DNA of 64,000 bases from an uncultured Lachnospiraceae bacterium (GCA_902792005.1 CADAXW010000013.1:40400-104399), one strand, 5' to 3'. Shown: positions 32,514 through 42,776, counted from the stretch's first letter. Numbers and translations: made by a program. Notes: generated by a model not told the origin, from the sequence alone.

Positions 32514-33470
32514 CTAAGCCCTCCTTCCGAACAGGTTTTTTATGGGTGAATACTTTTCCTTCTCCGCCTTTTCATGGGAAACCTTTGACAGATAGTACTC
32601 CTCCAGACTGTCACTGGTCTGGGCAAAACGAAGGATGGTAAAGCCCGCTTCTGTGATAGCGCGGGATACCTTCGCCACATCATCCAGAGACTCGTACAGC
32701 CGAAGCTCGTCATCCTCCATCACCTTATAATCGCTGATGGAAAGGGTTTGCTCCAGAGCCGCTACGGTCTCTGCCATTCGATCCGTCCGAATGGAGATAT
32801 AGCTTCGGGAGTGCTGCATCAGCTCTTCCTTCGAAAGGGATTCGATGATCTGCCCTTCATTTATGATCACATAGTCCGTGCAGAGCTCCGACAACTCTGC
32901 CAGCAGGTGACTGGAAATGATAATGGTCTTTCCTTCCTTCTCACACAGCTCTTTTAAAATGTGCCGTACCTCCACGATGCCTTCGGGATCCAACCCATTT
33001 ACGGGCTCGTCCAGAACCAGGACCTCGGGATCCGGAAGCAGCGCCATGGCGATCCCCAGCCGCTGTTTCATTCCCAGAGAAAAATGTTTCGCGGCCTTCT
33101 TCCCGGTATCGCCAAGACCCACGTACTGAAGAAGCTTCTCGCAGCGGGAAGCATCCGCCACGCCCCGGACCAGACGGACATACTTCATATTTTCCATGGC
33201 TGTGAGAGATCCGTCGATGATGGGGTTCTCGATCATGAAGCTGATGCGGTCCCGGTTTCTGTCCAGACGCTCCTCCGATTCAAATAACCGGAGCTGTCCG
33301 TCCGTGGCGTGGGCCAGTCCGCCGATGATCTTCATAATGGTGGTCTTGCCCGCACCGTTGGGACCGATCAGACCCACGATATGTCCCTTCTCAACCGAGA
33401 AGGACACATGCTCCAGCACCTTATGCTTTCCATATACCTTCTGGATCTCTTTCAGTTCGATCACTTTCAT
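32514..33470 (-). CDS. ABC exporter ATP-binding protein (BcrA-like)
   Basis: A 318-residue ATPase. Walker A is G-P-N-G-A-G-K-T-T near residues 37-45, the signature is L-G-M-K-Q-R near 132 (degenerate relative to L-S-G-G-Q), Walker B is V-L-V-L-D-E-P near 150, and the switch His lies in I-S-S-H-L-L. A C-terminal ~90-residue extension follows the nucleotide-binding domain, as in peptide-antibiotic exporters such as BcrA. First gene of an operon with its permease, kinase and regulator. A promoter with candidate regulator repeats lies just upstream. Confidence 0.9.
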   Translation of the reverse strand: MKVIELKEIQKVYGKHKVLEHVSFSVEKGHIVGLIGPNGAGKTTIMKIIGGLAHATDGQLRLFESEERLDRNRDRISFMIENPIIDGSLTAMENMKYVRLVRGVADASRCEKLLQYVGLGDTGKKAAKHFSLGMKQRLGIAMALLPDPEVLVLDEPVNGLDPEGIVEVRHILKELCEKEGKTIIISSHLLAELSELCTDYVIINEGQIIESLSKEELMQHSRSYISIRTDRMAETVAALEQTLSISDYKVMEDDELRLYESLDDVAKVSRAITEAGFTILRFAQTSDSLEEYYLSKVSHEKAEKEKYSPIKNLFGRRA

Positions 33471-33515
33471 AGATGATGTCCTTTCGTCCTTTGTATTGGT
33501 TCATGTTCTGTACCC

Positions 33516-33548
33516 ATCATAAAACCGGGTGGTTAAGAAAAGGTTAAG
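33516..33548 (-). promoter_or_regulatory. Candidate regulated promoter of the ABC exporter operon
   Basis: On the minus strand a TATGAT -10 (33516-33521) lacks a -35. In the -35 position are two exact heptamers, GGTTAAG on the plus strand (33531-33537 and 33542-33548), with an 11-bp period. Heptamers on one helical turn are the usual target of OmpR-type regulators. Confidence 0.5.
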
Positions 33549-33642
33549 TTTCTGAATTATCTTAATTTTATCCGTTGTCGGGAGACTTCACCTATGATAG
33601 GATGGGAATAACAAACAAGTTTCATACAAGTTGGAGGAACCA

Positions 33643-34734
33643 ATGGGAGATAGCAGGAGAGAAAGAAAATACAGTGAAATAGAGACAGAGCTTCGGGAGC
33701 TGGTGTTCTCCGATCTTTGTAAACCGGGCGATAAGCTCCCTTCCGAAAATGTACTGGCCCAGCGTTACGGTGTCAGCCGTCAGACCGTGCGGAAGGCGCT
33801 GGAAGGGCTGGAACGGGAAGGATACATTTACGCGAAGCACGGAAGCGGACGCTTTGTATCCGAACGGATGCTGCACCGGAAGCAGTCCAAGAATATCGCT
33901 GTGGTCATGACCTATCTGTCCGACTATATCTTCCCGAAGGTGATCAGTGGGATTGATGAGGTCCTGTCTGCCAACGGCTATGACCTCATCCTGAAGCATA
34001 CCAACAACTCCCGCCACGGAGAACTGGCCTGTCTCACAGAGCTTCTGAACAAGGACATCGACGGGATCATCATCGAACCCAGTAAGAGCAATCTGTACTG
34101 TAAGCACGTCGATCTCTTCGAGAAGCTGGAGGAATACGAGATCCCTTACGTATTTATTCAGGGAGAATACGAAGCCATGGTTGACCGGCCCCATGTACTT
34201 CTGGATGATGAAAAAGGAAGCTTCCTCCTGACGCAGCACCTGATCGGCCTCGGACATCGGGAGATCTACGGGATCTTTAAAAGCGATGACAGCCAGGGAC
34301 AGAAACGCCACAACGGATATGCCCGTGCACTTGCAGAAGCAGGGATCCCCTATGATCCGACACGGGTCATCTGGTTCTATACAGAGGACCGCAAGGTCCA
34401 TCCCTACACCAGCCTGCAGAAGATCATCCGAAGCGGCAGACAAGTGGACGCGGTGGTCTGCTATAACGACCAGATCGCCCGCCACGTGATCCGCGCCATC
34501 CGGGAAACCGGGAAACGCGTACCCGAAGACATCTCCGTCACCGGCTACGACAATTCCGAAAACCTGAATGTAGACGGCTCCCAGCTCACCACCATCGTAC
34601 ATCCCCAGGAAGAACTGGGCCGCCTGGCCGCGGACATGCTGCTACACCTGATCCGCAAGGAGGAGACAGAGACACGAATTGTAATTGAGCCGGAGTTAAT
34701 AATTGGTGACACAACAAAAACGTATATGCAATAA
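33643..34734 (+). CDS. araR: GntR/LacI-type transcriptional regulator, AraR
   Basis: A 363-residue repressor. Residues about 8-75 form a GntR winged helix (L-P-S-E-N-V-L-A-Q-R-Y-G-V-S-R-Q-T-V-R-K-A-L). From about 80 onward is a periplasmic-binding-protein-like effector domain of the LacI type. This GntR-plus-LacI architecture is that of AraR, the L-arabinose-responsive repressor. The start at 33643 has GGAGG 5-9 bases upstream. It precedes the arabinose catabolic genes in the same direction, separated by a structured element and terminator, so it probably represses them until arabinose binds. Confidence 0.9.
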   Translation: MGDSRRERKYSEIETELRELVFSDLCKPGDKLPSENVLAQRYGVSRQTVRKALEGLEREGYIYAKHGSGRFVSERMLHRKQSKNIAVVMTYLSDYIFPKVISGIDEVLSANGYDLILKHTNNSRHGELACLTELLNKDIDGIIIEPSKSNLYCKHVDLFEKLEEYEIPYVFIQGEYEAMVDRPHVLLDDEKGSFLLTQHLIGLGHREIYGIFKSDDSQGQKRHNGYARALAEAGIPYDPTRVIWFYTEDRKVHPYTSLQKIIRSGRQVDAVVCYNDQIARHVIRAIRETGKRVPEDISVTGYDNSENLNVDGSQLTTIVHPQEELGRLAADMLLHLIRKEETETRIVIEPELIIGDTTKTYMQ

Positions 34735-34759
34735 TAACAGGTTTGTTTTCGTTTGTGTT

Positions 34760-34880
34760 CATACGAGGCGCTAAACGTCCGACCACGATGCCTTTCGAGG
34801 TCATTGCGGGTCCCGGCACTTGGCAATCCGTGAGCGAAGCGAAACGGGAAGCCTATGTGCCGCTGGGGGCACCCGCAACT
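34760..34880 (+). other. Highly structured non-coding element between araR and araA
   Basis: Nested pairings are visible. GCGGGT (34806-34811) pairs with ACCCGC (34871-34876), GGCAC (34815-34819) with GTGCC (34857-34861), and CCGT (34828-34831) with ACGG (34844-34847). A small CCT-TTCG-AGG hairpin sits at 34791-34800. It may be a structured leader RNA or a dispersed repeat of the genome; I cannot place it in a known family. Confidence 0.55.
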
Positions 34881-34884
34881 AAAC

Positions 34885-34935
34885 AAGTTCCATGATAAGC
34901 CTAGGGGTAACTATGGCAAATCATGGAACTTTTTT
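34885..34935 (+). terminator. Intrinsic terminator just upstream of araA
   Basis: AAGTTCCATGA (34885-34895) and TCATGGAACTT (34921-34931) form a perfect 11-bp stem followed by a T run. It ends the araR transcript or acts as an attenuator, since the araA ribosome binding site starts 6 bases later. Confidence 0.85.
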
Positions 34936-34955
34936 GTTGGAGGAGGTACATTTCA

Positions 34956-36449
34956 TTGAAGAAGAAGGACTACAAGTTCTGGTTCTGTACCGGTTCCCAG
35001 GATCTTTACGGGGACGAGGTTCTGCAGCATGTCGCTGCGCATTCCAAAGAGATCGTGGACACACTGAACGCATCCGGCACCCTGCCCTACGAGGTGGTGT
35101 GGAAGCCGGTGCTCATCACAAATCAGCTGATCCGCGAGACATTTAACAAGGCAAATGAGGACGAAAGCTGTGCAGGCGTCATCACCTGGATGCACACCTT
35201 TTCGCCGGCAAAATCCTGGATCCTGGGGCTGCAGGAGTACCGCAAACCGTTGCTGCATCTTCACACCCAGTACAACGAGGAGCTGCCCTACGACACCATC
35301 GACATGGACTTCATGAACGAGAACCAGGCGGCTCACGGTGACCGGGAGTACGGCCACATCGTCAGCCGTATGCGGATCGAGCGGAAGGTAGTGGTCGGCT
35401 ACTGGAAGGATCCGGTGGTGCAGGGGAAGATCGCATCCTGGATGCGCACCGCAGTGGGCGTCATCGAGTCCAGTCATATCCGCGTGATGCGTGTGGCAGA
35501 CAACATGAGAAATGTAGCGGTCACCGAGGGAGACAAGGTGGAAGCGCAGATCAAGTTCGGCTGGGAGGTGGACTCCTATCCGGTGAATGAGATCGCGGAC
35601 AGTGTGGCTGCCGTTTCCGAGTCGGATGTGAACGCCCTGATGGACGAGTATGAGAGTAAATATCAGTTTGAGCTGGACGGACGTGATCCGGAGGAATTCC
35701 GCAGGCACGTGGCCGTACAGGCGAAGATCGAGCTGGGCTTCGAACGGTTCCTGGAGGCAAAGGATTATCAGGCCATCGTCACACATTTCGGTGATCTGGG
35801 TGCACTGAAGCAGCTGCCCGGTCTGGCGATCCAGCGTCTGATGGAGAAGGGCTACGGCTTTGGTGCCGAGGGCGACTGGAAGGTAGCCGCCATGGTACGT
35901 CTGATGAAGATCATGACCGAGGGCATGCCGGGAGCAAAGGGCACCTCCATGATGGAGGACTACACCTACAACCTGGTTCGCGGCAAGGAAGGAATCCTGG
36001 AGGCGCACATGCTGGAGATCTGTCCCTCCATCTCCGACGGACCCATCCGTGTCCGTGTAAAACCTCTGTCCATGGGAAATCGGGAGGATCCTGCGCGGCT
36101 GGTATTCACCGCAAAGGAGGGACCGGGTATCGCAGTCTCCATGGTGGATCTGGGCAACCGTTTCCGTCTTATCATCAATGATGTGGAGTGCCGGAAGACC
36201 GAGCGCCCCATGCCGGAGCTGCCGGTGGCAACAGCTTACTGGACGCCGCAGCCGGATCTCTATACCGGCGCTGAAGCATGGATCCTGGCAGGCGGGGCAC
36301 ACCATACAGCCTTTACCTACGATCTCACTGCAGAGCAGATGGGAGACTGGGCAGAGCTGATGGGCATCGAAGCGGTATTTATCAATAAGAACACAACCAT
36401 CCCGGAGTTTAAGCGTGATCTGAAACTGGGAGAGGTATTTTATCGTTAA
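34956..36449 (+). CDS. araA: L-arabinose isomerase
   Basis: A 497-residue isomerase converting L-arabinose to L-ribulose; E. coli AraA has 500 residues. The N-terminus [16 protein letters not shown] is characteristic, as are H-T-Q-Y-N-E near residue 95 and E-D-Y-T-Y-N-L near 335. The start is TTG at 34956, with AGGAGG 9 bases upstream. The longer ATG frame from 34923 would start inside the terminator stem. First enzyme gene of the arabinose operon. Confidence 0.95.
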   Translation: MKKKDYKFWFCTGSQDLYGDEVLQHVAAHSKEIVDTLNASGTLPYEVVWKPVLITNQLIRETFNKANEDESCAGVITWMHTFSPAKSWILGLQEYRKPLLHLHTQYNEELPYDTIDMDFMNENQAAHGDREYGHIVSRMRIERKVVVGYWKDPVVQGKIASWMRTAVGVIESSHIRVMRVADNMRNVAVTEGDKVEAQIKFGWEVDSYPVNEIADSVAAVSESDVNALMDEYESKYQFELDGRDPEEFRRHVAVQAKIELGFERFLEAKDYQAIVTHFGDLGALKQLPGLAIQRLMEKGYGFGAEGDWKVAAMVRLMKIMTEGMPGAKGTSMMEDYTYNLVRGKEGILEAHMLEICPSISDGPIRVRVKPLSMGNREDPARLVFTAKEGPGIAVSMVDLGNRFRLIINDVECRKTERPMPELPVATAYWTPQPDLYTGAEAWILAGGAHHTAFTYDLTAEQMGDWAELMGIEAVFINKNTTIPEFKRDLKLGEVFYR

Positions 36450-36472
36450 ACGAAGAAAGAAGGGAGTACAAA

Positions 36473-37126
36473 ATGAAATTCTTTATCGACACAGCACATG
36501 TAGAGGACATCAAAAAAGCAAATGACATGGGAGTGATCTGCGGCGTGACCACAAATCCGTCCCTCATCGCCAAGGAAGGCCGCGACTTCAAGGAGGTCAT
36601 CAAGGAGATCACCGAGATCGTGGACGGCCCCATCAGCGGCGAGGTAAAGGCCACCACGGTGGATGCAGAGGGAATGATCGCTGAGGGCCGCGAGATCGCA
36701 GCCATCCATCCGAACATGGTAGTGAAGATTCCCATGACCGTAGAGGGTCTGAAGGCAGTGAAGGCTCTCTCCAAAGAGGGGATCAAGACAAATGTAACGC
36801 TGATCTTCTCTGCTAACCAGGCGCTTCTCGCAGCAAGAGCCGGTGCAACCTATGTATCTCCCTTCCTGGGACGTCTGGACGATATCAGCTCCCCGGGAAT
36901 CGAGCTTGTAGAGAATATCGTGGACATTTTCCAGAACTATGATATCCGGACCGAGATCATCGCAGCCAGCATCCGGAATACGGTTCATGTAACCGAGTGT
37001 GCTCTGGCAGGTGCGGATATCGCAACCGTGCCCTATGCTGTGATCGAGCAGATGACCAAGCATCCTCTGACAGATCAGGGTATCGTGAAGTTCCAGGAAG
37101 ACTATCGAAAGGTATTCGGTGAGTAA
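36473..37126 (+). CDS. tal: Transaldolase / fructose-6-phosphate aldolase-like
   Basis: A 217-residue small-type transaldolase (TalC/FSA group). The Schiff-base lysine is Lys85 in V-V-K-I-P-M-T, matching Lys85 of FSA. V-T-T-N-P-S-L near residue 25 and N-V-T-L-I-F-S near 107 are also conserved. It transfers dihydroxyacetone units in the non-oxidative pentose phosphate pathway, so it links araD output to fructose 6-phosphate. A GAAGGGAG site precedes the ATG. Confidence 0.92.
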   Translation: MKFFIDTAHVEDIKKANDMGVICGVTTNPSLIAKEGRDFKEVIKEITEIVDGPISGEVKATTVDAEGMIAEGREIAAIHPNMVVKIPMTVEGLKAVKALSKEGIKTNVTLIFSANQALLAARAGATYVSPFLGRLDDISSPGIELVENIVDIFQNYDIRTEIIAASIRNTVHVTECALAGADIATVPYAVIEQMTKHPLTDQGIVKFQEDYRKVFGE

Positions 37127-37129
37127 AAT

Positions 37130-37966
37130 ATGAATGATGAGATGAAAAAGGATCTGCAGAAGAAGGCAAATGAGGTACGGCGCGGAATCGTGACAGCGGT
37201 TCACAGCGCAAAGTCCGGCCATCCGGGAGGATCTCTCTCGGCAGCGGACATCCTGACCTACCTCTATTTTGAAAAAATGAACATCGATCCGAAGGATCCG
37301 AGAGGTGCGGATCGGGATCGTTTCGTTCTTTCCAAAGGACACATCGCGCCGGCGCTTTATTCCGTACTCGCCAACCGCGGCTATTTCCCGGTAGAAGATC
37401 TGAAAACCCTCCGTCATACCGGGTCATATCTGCAGGGACACCCGGACATGAAACACATTCCGGGTGTGGACATGTCCTCCGGATCTTTGGGACAGGGTCT
37501 CTCCGCGGCAGTCGGAATGGCGCTGGCAGGTAAGCTGGACAAGAAGAGCTACAGAGTTTATGCCATGTGCGGCGACGGAGAGATCGAGGAAGGCCAGATC
37601 TGGGAGGCGTCCATGTTCGCGGCTGCCAGAAAGCTGGATAACCTGACTGTGATCATAGACAACAACAACCTTCAGATCGACGGGACCATCGAGGAGGTCT
37701 GCTCCCCCTATCCCATCGCTGACAAGTTCGAGGCCTTTGGCTTCCATGTGATCTGCATCGACGGACATGATTTCGATGCCATCGAAAATGCATTTGCAGA
37801 GGCAGAGAAAACGGAAGGAAAGCCTACGGCCATCGTTGCGAAGACCACGAAGGGTAAGGGCGTATCCTTTATGGAGAATCAGTGCGGATGGCACGGAAAG
37901 GCTCCGAATGATGAGGAATACGCACAGGCCATGAAGGATTTGGAGGATTTGGAGGTGACCGCATAA
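37130..37966 (+). CDS. Transketolase, N-terminal subunit
   Basis: A 278-residue thiamine-diphosphate-binding half of a split transketolase. Visible are H-S-A-K-S-G-H-P-G-G-S-L-S near residue 28, S-K-G-H near 67, and the TPP motif G-D-G-E-I-E-E-G ... N-N-N near 149-180. It works with the next gene's product to transfer two-carbon units. The frame's end contains a 9-bp duplication (GATTTGGAG twice) that encodes a D-L-E-D-L-E stretch. It overlaps the next start by one base. Confidence 0.93.
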   Translation: MNDEMKKDLQKKANEVRRGIVTAVHSAKSGHPGGSLSAADILTYLYFEKMNIDPKDPRGADRDRFVLSKGHIAPALYSVLANRGYFPVEDLKTLRHTGSYLQGHPDMKHIPGVDMSSGSLGQGLSAAVGMALAGKLDKKSYRVYAMCGDGEIEEGQIWEASMFAAARKLDNLTVIIDNNNLQIDGTIEEVCSPYPIADKFEAFGFHVICIDGHDFDAIENAFAEAEKTEGKPTAIVAKTTKGKGVSFMENQCGWHGKAPNDEEYAQAMKDLEDLEVTA

Positions 37967-38904
37967 TGGCAGAGGTAAAGAAAATTGCGACCAGAGACAG
38001 CTACGGCCAGGCACTGGTGGAGCTGGGAACCGAGAAGGAAGATCTGATCGTTCTCGATGCGGATCTTGCAGCTGCCACCAAAACGGCGGTATTTAAGAAG
38101 GCATTCCCGGAGAGACATATCGACTGCGGTATCGCAGAGGCAGATATGATGGGCATCGCTGCAGGACTTTCCACCTGCGGAAAAGTACCCTTCGCCAGCA
38201 CATTTGCCATGTTTGCCGCAGGCAGAGCCTATGAACAGGTAAGGAACTCCATCGGTTACCCGCATCTGAATGTAAAGATCGGTGCGACCCACGCCGGCAT
38301 CTCCGTCGGTGAGGACGGTGCCAGCCATCAGTGCAACGAGGACATCGCCCTGATGCGGACCATCCCCGGGATGACGATCTTCAATCCGTCGGATGATATC
38401 GAAGCGAAGGCTGCGGTAAAGGCAGCATACGAGATCGACGGACCGGTATATATGCGCTTCGGGCGACTGGCGGTTCCGGTGATCAATGACAATCCGGATT
38501 ATACCTTCGTACCCGGCAAGGGCGTGCTGCTCCGGGACGGAACGGATATCACCATCTTCGCTACGGGCCTGCCGGTCAGCGAGAGCCTTCAGGCAGCGGA
38601 AATGTTGGCACAGGACGGCGTAAGCGCGCGGGTGATCAACATCCATACAATCAAGCCAATCGATGAGGAGATCATCGTGAAGGCAGCGAAGGAAACAGGA
38701 AAACTCTTTACTGTGGAGGAGCATTCCATCATCGGCGGCCTGGGCAGTGCAGTGGCAGAGGTGCTTTCAGAGCAGGCACCGGCGCCGCTCACTCGCATCG
38801 GTGTCAGAGACACCTTCGGCGAGTCCGGACCGGCAAAGGAACTGCTTCACAAATACAAGCTGGATGCAGAAGGCATCTACGAACAGATCAAGGCAAAACT
38901 ATAA
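37966..38904 (+). CDS. Transketolase, C-terminal subunit
   Basis: A 312-residue protein with the pyrimidine-binding and C-terminal domains of transketolase. It shows the D-C-G-I-A-E-A-D-M-M-G-I-A-A-G motif near residue 51, T-H-A-G-I-S-V-G-E-D-G-A-S-H-Q near 107, and V-E-E-H-S-I-I-G-G near 247. It completes the split transketolase, and its ATG overlaps the stop of the N-terminal subunit gene. Confidence 0.93.
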   Translation: MAEVKKIATRDSYGQALVELGTEKEDLIVLDADLAAATKTAVFKKAFPERHIDCGIAEADMMGIAAGLSTCGKVPFASTFAMFAAGRAYEQVRNSIGYPHLNVKIGATHAGISVGEDGASHQCNEDIALMRTIPGMTIFNPSDDIEAKAAVKAAYEIDGPVYMRFGRLAVPVINDNPDYTFVPGKGVLLRDGTDITIFATGLPVSESLQAAEMLAQDGVSARVINIHTIKPIDEEIIVKAAKETGKLFTVEEHSIIGGLGSAVAEVLSEQAPAPLTRIGVRDTFGESGPAKELLHKYKLDAEGIYEQIKAKL

Positions 38905-38924
38905 TTGAGGAGGAATAAAATATC

Positions 38925-40406
38925 ATGGAAAATATGCCCATCGTTAAACTTGGAATCATCGCAGTCAGCCGTGACTGCTTCCCTATGAGTCTGTCCATTT
39001 CCAGACGGCAGGCAGTTGTTGCAGAGTACACGAAAACCTATGGTGAGATCTACGAGTGTCAGACCACCGTAGAAAATGAAGTGGATATGCGGAAGGCCCT
39101 GGCAGAGGTAAATGAGGCCGGCTGTAACGCACTGGTTGTCTTCCTTGGCAACTTCGGACCGGAGTCCAGCGAGATCCTTCTGGTAAAGGAATTCTGCGGA
39201 CCCTCCATGGTGGTTGCTGCCGCTGAGGAAGCCGGCGACCGTCTCTGCGACGACCGCGGCGATGCATACTGCGGTATGCTGAATGCCAGCTACAACTTAA
39301 AGCTTCGCAACCTGAAGGCGTATATCCCGGAGTATCCGGTGGGAACTGCTTCAGAGGTTGCTGACATGATCAATGATTTCAAGACCATCGCCCGTACATC
39401 CATCGCATTAAACGACCTGAAGCTCATCAGTTTCGGCCCCCGTCCGCAGGATTTCCTGGCATGCAACGCACCCATCAAGCAGCTCTATAATCTGGGCATT
39501 GAGATCCAGGAGAACTCCGAGCTGGATCTGTTCGAAGCCTTCAACAAGCATGCAGGCGATGCACGGATCCCCGAGGTTGTGGCTGATATGGCAAAGGAGC
39601 TTGGAGACGGCAACAAGAAGCCGGAGGTTCTCGAGAAGCTGGCACAGTATGAGCTGACACTTCTTGACTGGATCGAGGCAAATAAGGGAAGCCGCAGTCA
39701 TGTGGTGATCGCAGGAAAATGCTGGCCCGCATTCCAGACACAGTTCGGTTTTGTTCCCTGCTATGTGAACAGCCGTCTGGCAGCCCGCGGAATCCCGGTA
39801 TCCTGTGAGGTGGATATCTACGGAGCTCTTTCCGAGTACATCGGTCAGCTGGTAAGCGAAGACGCAGTAACGCTTCTGGATATCAACAACTCCGTACCCC
39901 GGGATATGTATGAGTCCGAGATCAAGGGCAAGTTCGATTATGACTATGACATCAAGGATACCTTCATGGGCTTCCACTGCGGCAACACCTGCAGTACGAA
40001 GCTGGCATTCCATGAGATGAAGAATCAGAAGATCATGGCACGTACCCTTCCGGAAGAGGTGACCAACGGAACTCTGGAGGGCGATCTGATCCCCGGTCAT
40101 GCAACGGTTTACCGTCTGCAGAGCACCTCAGACGCAGGACTTCGTGCGTATGTGGCAGAAGGAGAGATCCTTCCGGTACGGACCCGTTCCTTCGGAGGCA
40201 TCGGTATCTTCGCCATCCCGGAAATGGGACGCTTCTACCGTCATGTCCTGATCGAGAAGAACTATCCCCACCATGCAGCCATCACCTTCCATCACAACGG
40301 ACGTCTGCTGTATGAGGTATTCAAGTTCATCGGCGTTGAGTTAGACGAGATCGACTACAACCGTCCGAAGGGAGTTCGGTATCCTTCCGAGAATCCCTTC
40401 AGCTAA
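38925..40406 (+). CDS. L-fucose/L-arabinose isomerase family protein
   Basis: A 493-residue protein of the FucI/AraA-like isomerase fold (sugar ketol-isomerases using Mn2+). It is not closely similar to the AraA encoded in the same operon; the C-terminal part with G-H-A-T-V-Y-R-L and H-H-A-A-I-T-F-H-H is typical of the fucose isomerase family. Substrate could be L-arabinose, D-arabinose, L-fucose or another aldose. Its position between transketolase and the kinase suggests a role in the pathway, perhaps a second isomerase for a related pentose. GGAGG lies 12 bases before the first ATG. Confidence 0.82.
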   Translation: MENMPIVKLGIIAVSRDCFPMSLSISRRQAVVAEYTKTYGEIYECQTTVENEVDMRKALAEVNEAGCNALVVFLGNFGPESSEILLVKEFCGPSMVVAAAEEAGDRLCDDRGDAYCGMLNASYNLKLRNLKAYIPEYPVGTASEVADMINDFKTIARTSIALNDLKLISFGPRPQDFLACNAPIKQLYNLGIEIQENSELDLFEAFNKHAGDARIPEVVADMAKELGDGNKKPEVLEKLAQYELTLLDWIEANKGSRSHVVIAGKCWPAFQTQFGFVPCYVNSRLAARGIPVSCEVDIYGALSEYIGQLVSEDAVTLLDINNSVPRDMYESEIKGKFDYDYDIKDTFMGFHCGNTCSTKLAFHEMKNQKIMARTLPEEVTNGTLEGDLIPGHATVYRLQSTSDAGLRAYVAEGEILPVRTRSFGGIGIFAIPEMGRFYRHVLIEKNYPHHAAITFHHNGRLLYEVFKFIGVELDEIDYNRPKGVRYPSENPFS

Positions 40407-40426
40407 GATAGAAATGGGGGTAACAT

Positions 40427-42013
40427 ATGGACTATAAAGAAATCATCGACGCGGGCAAAACCGCGATAGGAATCGAATTCGGATCTACAAGGATCAAGGC
40501 AGTTATGGTAGATCTTTCCGGAAAGCCCATTGCCGAGGGCGGACATACCTGGGAGAACCAGTATGTGGACGGGCTCTGGACCTACAGTCTGGATATGATC
40601 TGGACCGGTCTGCAGGATGCCTATCAGCAGCTGGCAAAGGATGTGCAGGAGAAGTACGGAGCAGAGATCCGTACCACCTCCGCCATCGGTTTTTCGGCCA
40701 TGATGCACGGCTATATGGCATTTGACAAGGAAGATCAACTTTTGGTACCATTTCGTACATGGAGAAACACTGTGACCGGCGAAGCGGCAGCGGAGCTGAC
40801 GAAGGAGTTTGGCTTCAATATCCCGCAGCGCTGGAGCATCGCACATTTGCATCAGGCAGTGCTGAAGAACGAGCCCCATGTACCGGAGATCACCTTCTTC
40901 ACCACCCTGGCCGGCTATATTCACTGGCAGCTTACGGGTGAGAAGGTACTGGGTGTTGGGGATGCATCCGGCATGTTCCCCATCGACAGCAAAACCAGGA
41001 ATTACAATGCAGACTATCTTGCAAAATACGAAGCGCTGGTTGCGGATCGCGGCTTCGCATGGAAGCTTTCGGAGATCCTTCCGAAGGTGCTGGTAGCAGG
41101 AGAGGCTGCAGGAACACTGACGGCAGAAGGCGCAGCGAAGCTGGATGTCAGCGGCAAGCTTGCCGCAGGGATCCCTCTCTGCCCGCCGGAGGGCGACGCA
41201 GGTACCGGAATGGTGGCCACCAACAGCGTGGCAGTCCGTACCGGAAATGTATCCGCAGGCACTTCCATTTTCGCCATGATCGTTATGGAGCAGGCCTTAA
41301 GGCAGGTGCATGAGGAGATCGACGTGGTGACTACGCCGGTGGGAGATGATGTAGCGATGGTACACTGCAACAACTGTACCTCCGACATCAATGCCTGGGC
41401 AGGCATCTTCCGCCAGTTTGCGGATGCCATCGGCGCTCCGGTGGATACAGACAAGCTTTATACCACACTCTTTACCGCGGCACTGGACGGTGCTCCGGAC
41501 TGTGGCGGACTGGCAGGATTCAACTACTTCTCAGGAGAACCGGTCACCGGCTTTACCGAGGGACGTCCCGTATTTGCCAGAAGAGTGGATGCGGATTTCA
41601 GCTTTGCGAACTTCATGCGGCTGCATCTCTACTCGGCAGTCAGCACTCTGAAGGTAGGTATGGATATCCTGCTGAACGAAGAGGATGTTAAGGTGGACCA
41701 GCTGTATGGACACGGTGGTTTCTTCAAGACAAAGGAAGTGGGACAGCGGATCATGTCGGCGGCTACCGGAGGACCGGTAACGGTTATGGAGACTGCCGGA
41801 GAAGGCGGAGCCTGGGGTATGGCAATCCTGGCACTGTATCTGGCGGTGGCTGAGAAGCAGACACTTTCTGAATATCTGAACGAAACGATCTTTGCCGGAG
41901 AAGAAGGAACGACGGTAACGGCTTCCAAGGAAGAGATCGACGGATTTAATCAGTTTATGCAGACCTTCAAGGCGACACTGCCTATTGAGAAGGCTGCAGT
42001 GGAAACCCTTTGA
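40427..42013 (+). CDS. FGGY-family sugar kinase, probable L-ribulokinase
   Basis: A 528-residue FGGY kinase. N-terminal [11 protein letters not shown] is the phosphate-1 loop. H-G-Y-M-A near residue 95, the catalytic Asp region E-G-D-A-G-T-G-M near 257, and the C-terminal Y-G-H-G-G-F adenosine-site motif near 425 are visible. With AraA upstream and AraD downstream it most likely phosphorylates L-ribulose, although its sequence is not that of classical AraB and it may be an alternative ribulokinase. A GGGGG site precedes the ATG. Confidence 0.88.
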   Translation: MDYKEIIDAGKTAIGIEFGSTRIKAVMVDLSGKPIAEGGHTWENQYVDGLWTYSLDMIWTGLQDAYQQLAKDVQEKYGAEIRTTSAIGFSAMMHGYMAFDKEDQLLVPFRTWRNTVTGEAAAELTKEFGFNIPQRWSIAHLHQAVLKNEPHVPEITFFTTLAGYIHWQLTGEKVLGVGDASGMFPIDSKTRNYNADYLAKYEALVADRGFAWKLSEILPKVLVAGEAAGTLTAEGAAKLDVSGKLAAGIPLCPPEGDAGTGMVATNSVAVRTGNVSAGTSIFAMIVMEQALRQVHEEIDVVTTPVGDDVAMVHCNNCTSDINAWAGIFRQFADAIGAPVDTDKLYTTLFTAALDGAPDCGGLAGFNYFSGEPVTGFTEGRPVFARRVDADFSFANFMRLHLYSAVSTLKVGMDILLNEEDVKVDQLYGHGGFFKTKEVGQRIMSAATGGPVTVMETAGEGGAWGMAILALYLAVAEKQTLSEYLNETIFAGEEGTTVTASKEEIDGFNQFMQTFKATLPIEKAAVETL

Positions 42014-42069
42014 TCATCGGGGATGTGACACGGCACATTTCCCGGTCGCAGCCTGGAAAGGACAGAAAA

Positions 42070-42765
42070 ATGCTGGAAGAACTGAAGAAGAAGGTATATG
42101 AGGCAAACATGGAGCTCCCCCGCCGGGGACTGGTCACCTACACCTGGGGTAACGTCAGCGGCATCGACCGCGAAGCAGGACTCTTTGTGATCAAGCCCAG
42201 CGGCGTGGATTATGAGACCATGAAATGGGAAGACATGGTGGTGATGGATCTGGAAGGAAACCGCGTGGAGGGAACCTACAGACCCTCCTCCGATACACCG
42301 ACCCATCTGGAGCTCTATAAGCGGTATCCGGAGATCGGCGGAATCGTTCATACCCACAGCCCGGAGGCAACCTCCTGGGCCCAGGCAGGACGGAGCATCC
42401 CGCTGTACGGAACCACCCATGCGGATTATTTCTTCGGAGAGATCCCCTGTGCAAGGAGCCTCACCAAGGAAGAAATCGATGAAGCCTACGAGAAGAATAC
42501 CGGACTTGTGATCATCGAAACATTTGACTCGAAGGGACTGAACCCCATGTATACACCGGGTGTGCTCTGTACGAATCACGGACCCTTTACCTGGGGCAAG
42601 GATGCGGCAGAAGCAGTGCATAACGCAGTGGTTCTGGAAGAGGTTGCAAAGATGGCGCTGAAGACAGAACTGATCAATCCGGAGGTTAAGCCGGCACCGG
42701 ACTGCATCCGGGATAAGCATTTCTTCCGGAAGCACGGAGCGAATGCTTACTACGGGCAGGGCTGA
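42070..42765 (+). CDS. araD: L-ribulose-5-phosphate 4-epimerase
   Basis: A 231-residue class II aldolase-fold epimerase, the same length as E. coli AraD. Zinc ligands are His94 and His96 in V-H-T-H-S and His170 in C-T-N-H-G-P-F. It converts L-ribulose 5-phosphate to D-xylulose 5-phosphate for transketolase. ATG 42070 is preceded by AAAGGA; an upstream TTG frame adds 20 residues without similarity. Last gene of the arabinose operon. Confidence 0.95.
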   Translation: MLEELKKKVYEANMELPRRGLVTYTWGNVSGIDREAGLFVIKPSGVDYETMKWEDMVVMDLEGNRVEGTYRPSSDTPTHLELYKRYPEIGGIVHTHSPEATSWAQAGRSIPLYGTTHADYFFGEIPCARSLTKEEIDEAYEKNTGLVIIETFDSKGLNPMYTPGVLCTNHGPFTWGKDAAEAVHNAVVLEEVAKMALKTELINPEVKPAPDCIRDKHFFRKHGANAYYGQG

Positions 42766-42776
42766 TAATGTGGCGG

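Noticed and set aside
34740-34880. tRNA-like structure between araR and araA
   Set aside because: Stems are present, but there is no acceptor/T-loop GGTTCGAATC-type sequence or anticodon arm. No tRNA or rRNA gene was recognised anywhere in the window.
34923-34955. Upstream ATG for araA at 34923
   Set aside because: It lies inside the terminator stem and adds 11 residues without similarity; the TTG at 34956 has AGGAGG and gives the normal AraA start.
34953-36305. 450-residue open frame on the minus strand
   Set aside because: Antisense to araA; His- and Leu-rich shadow.
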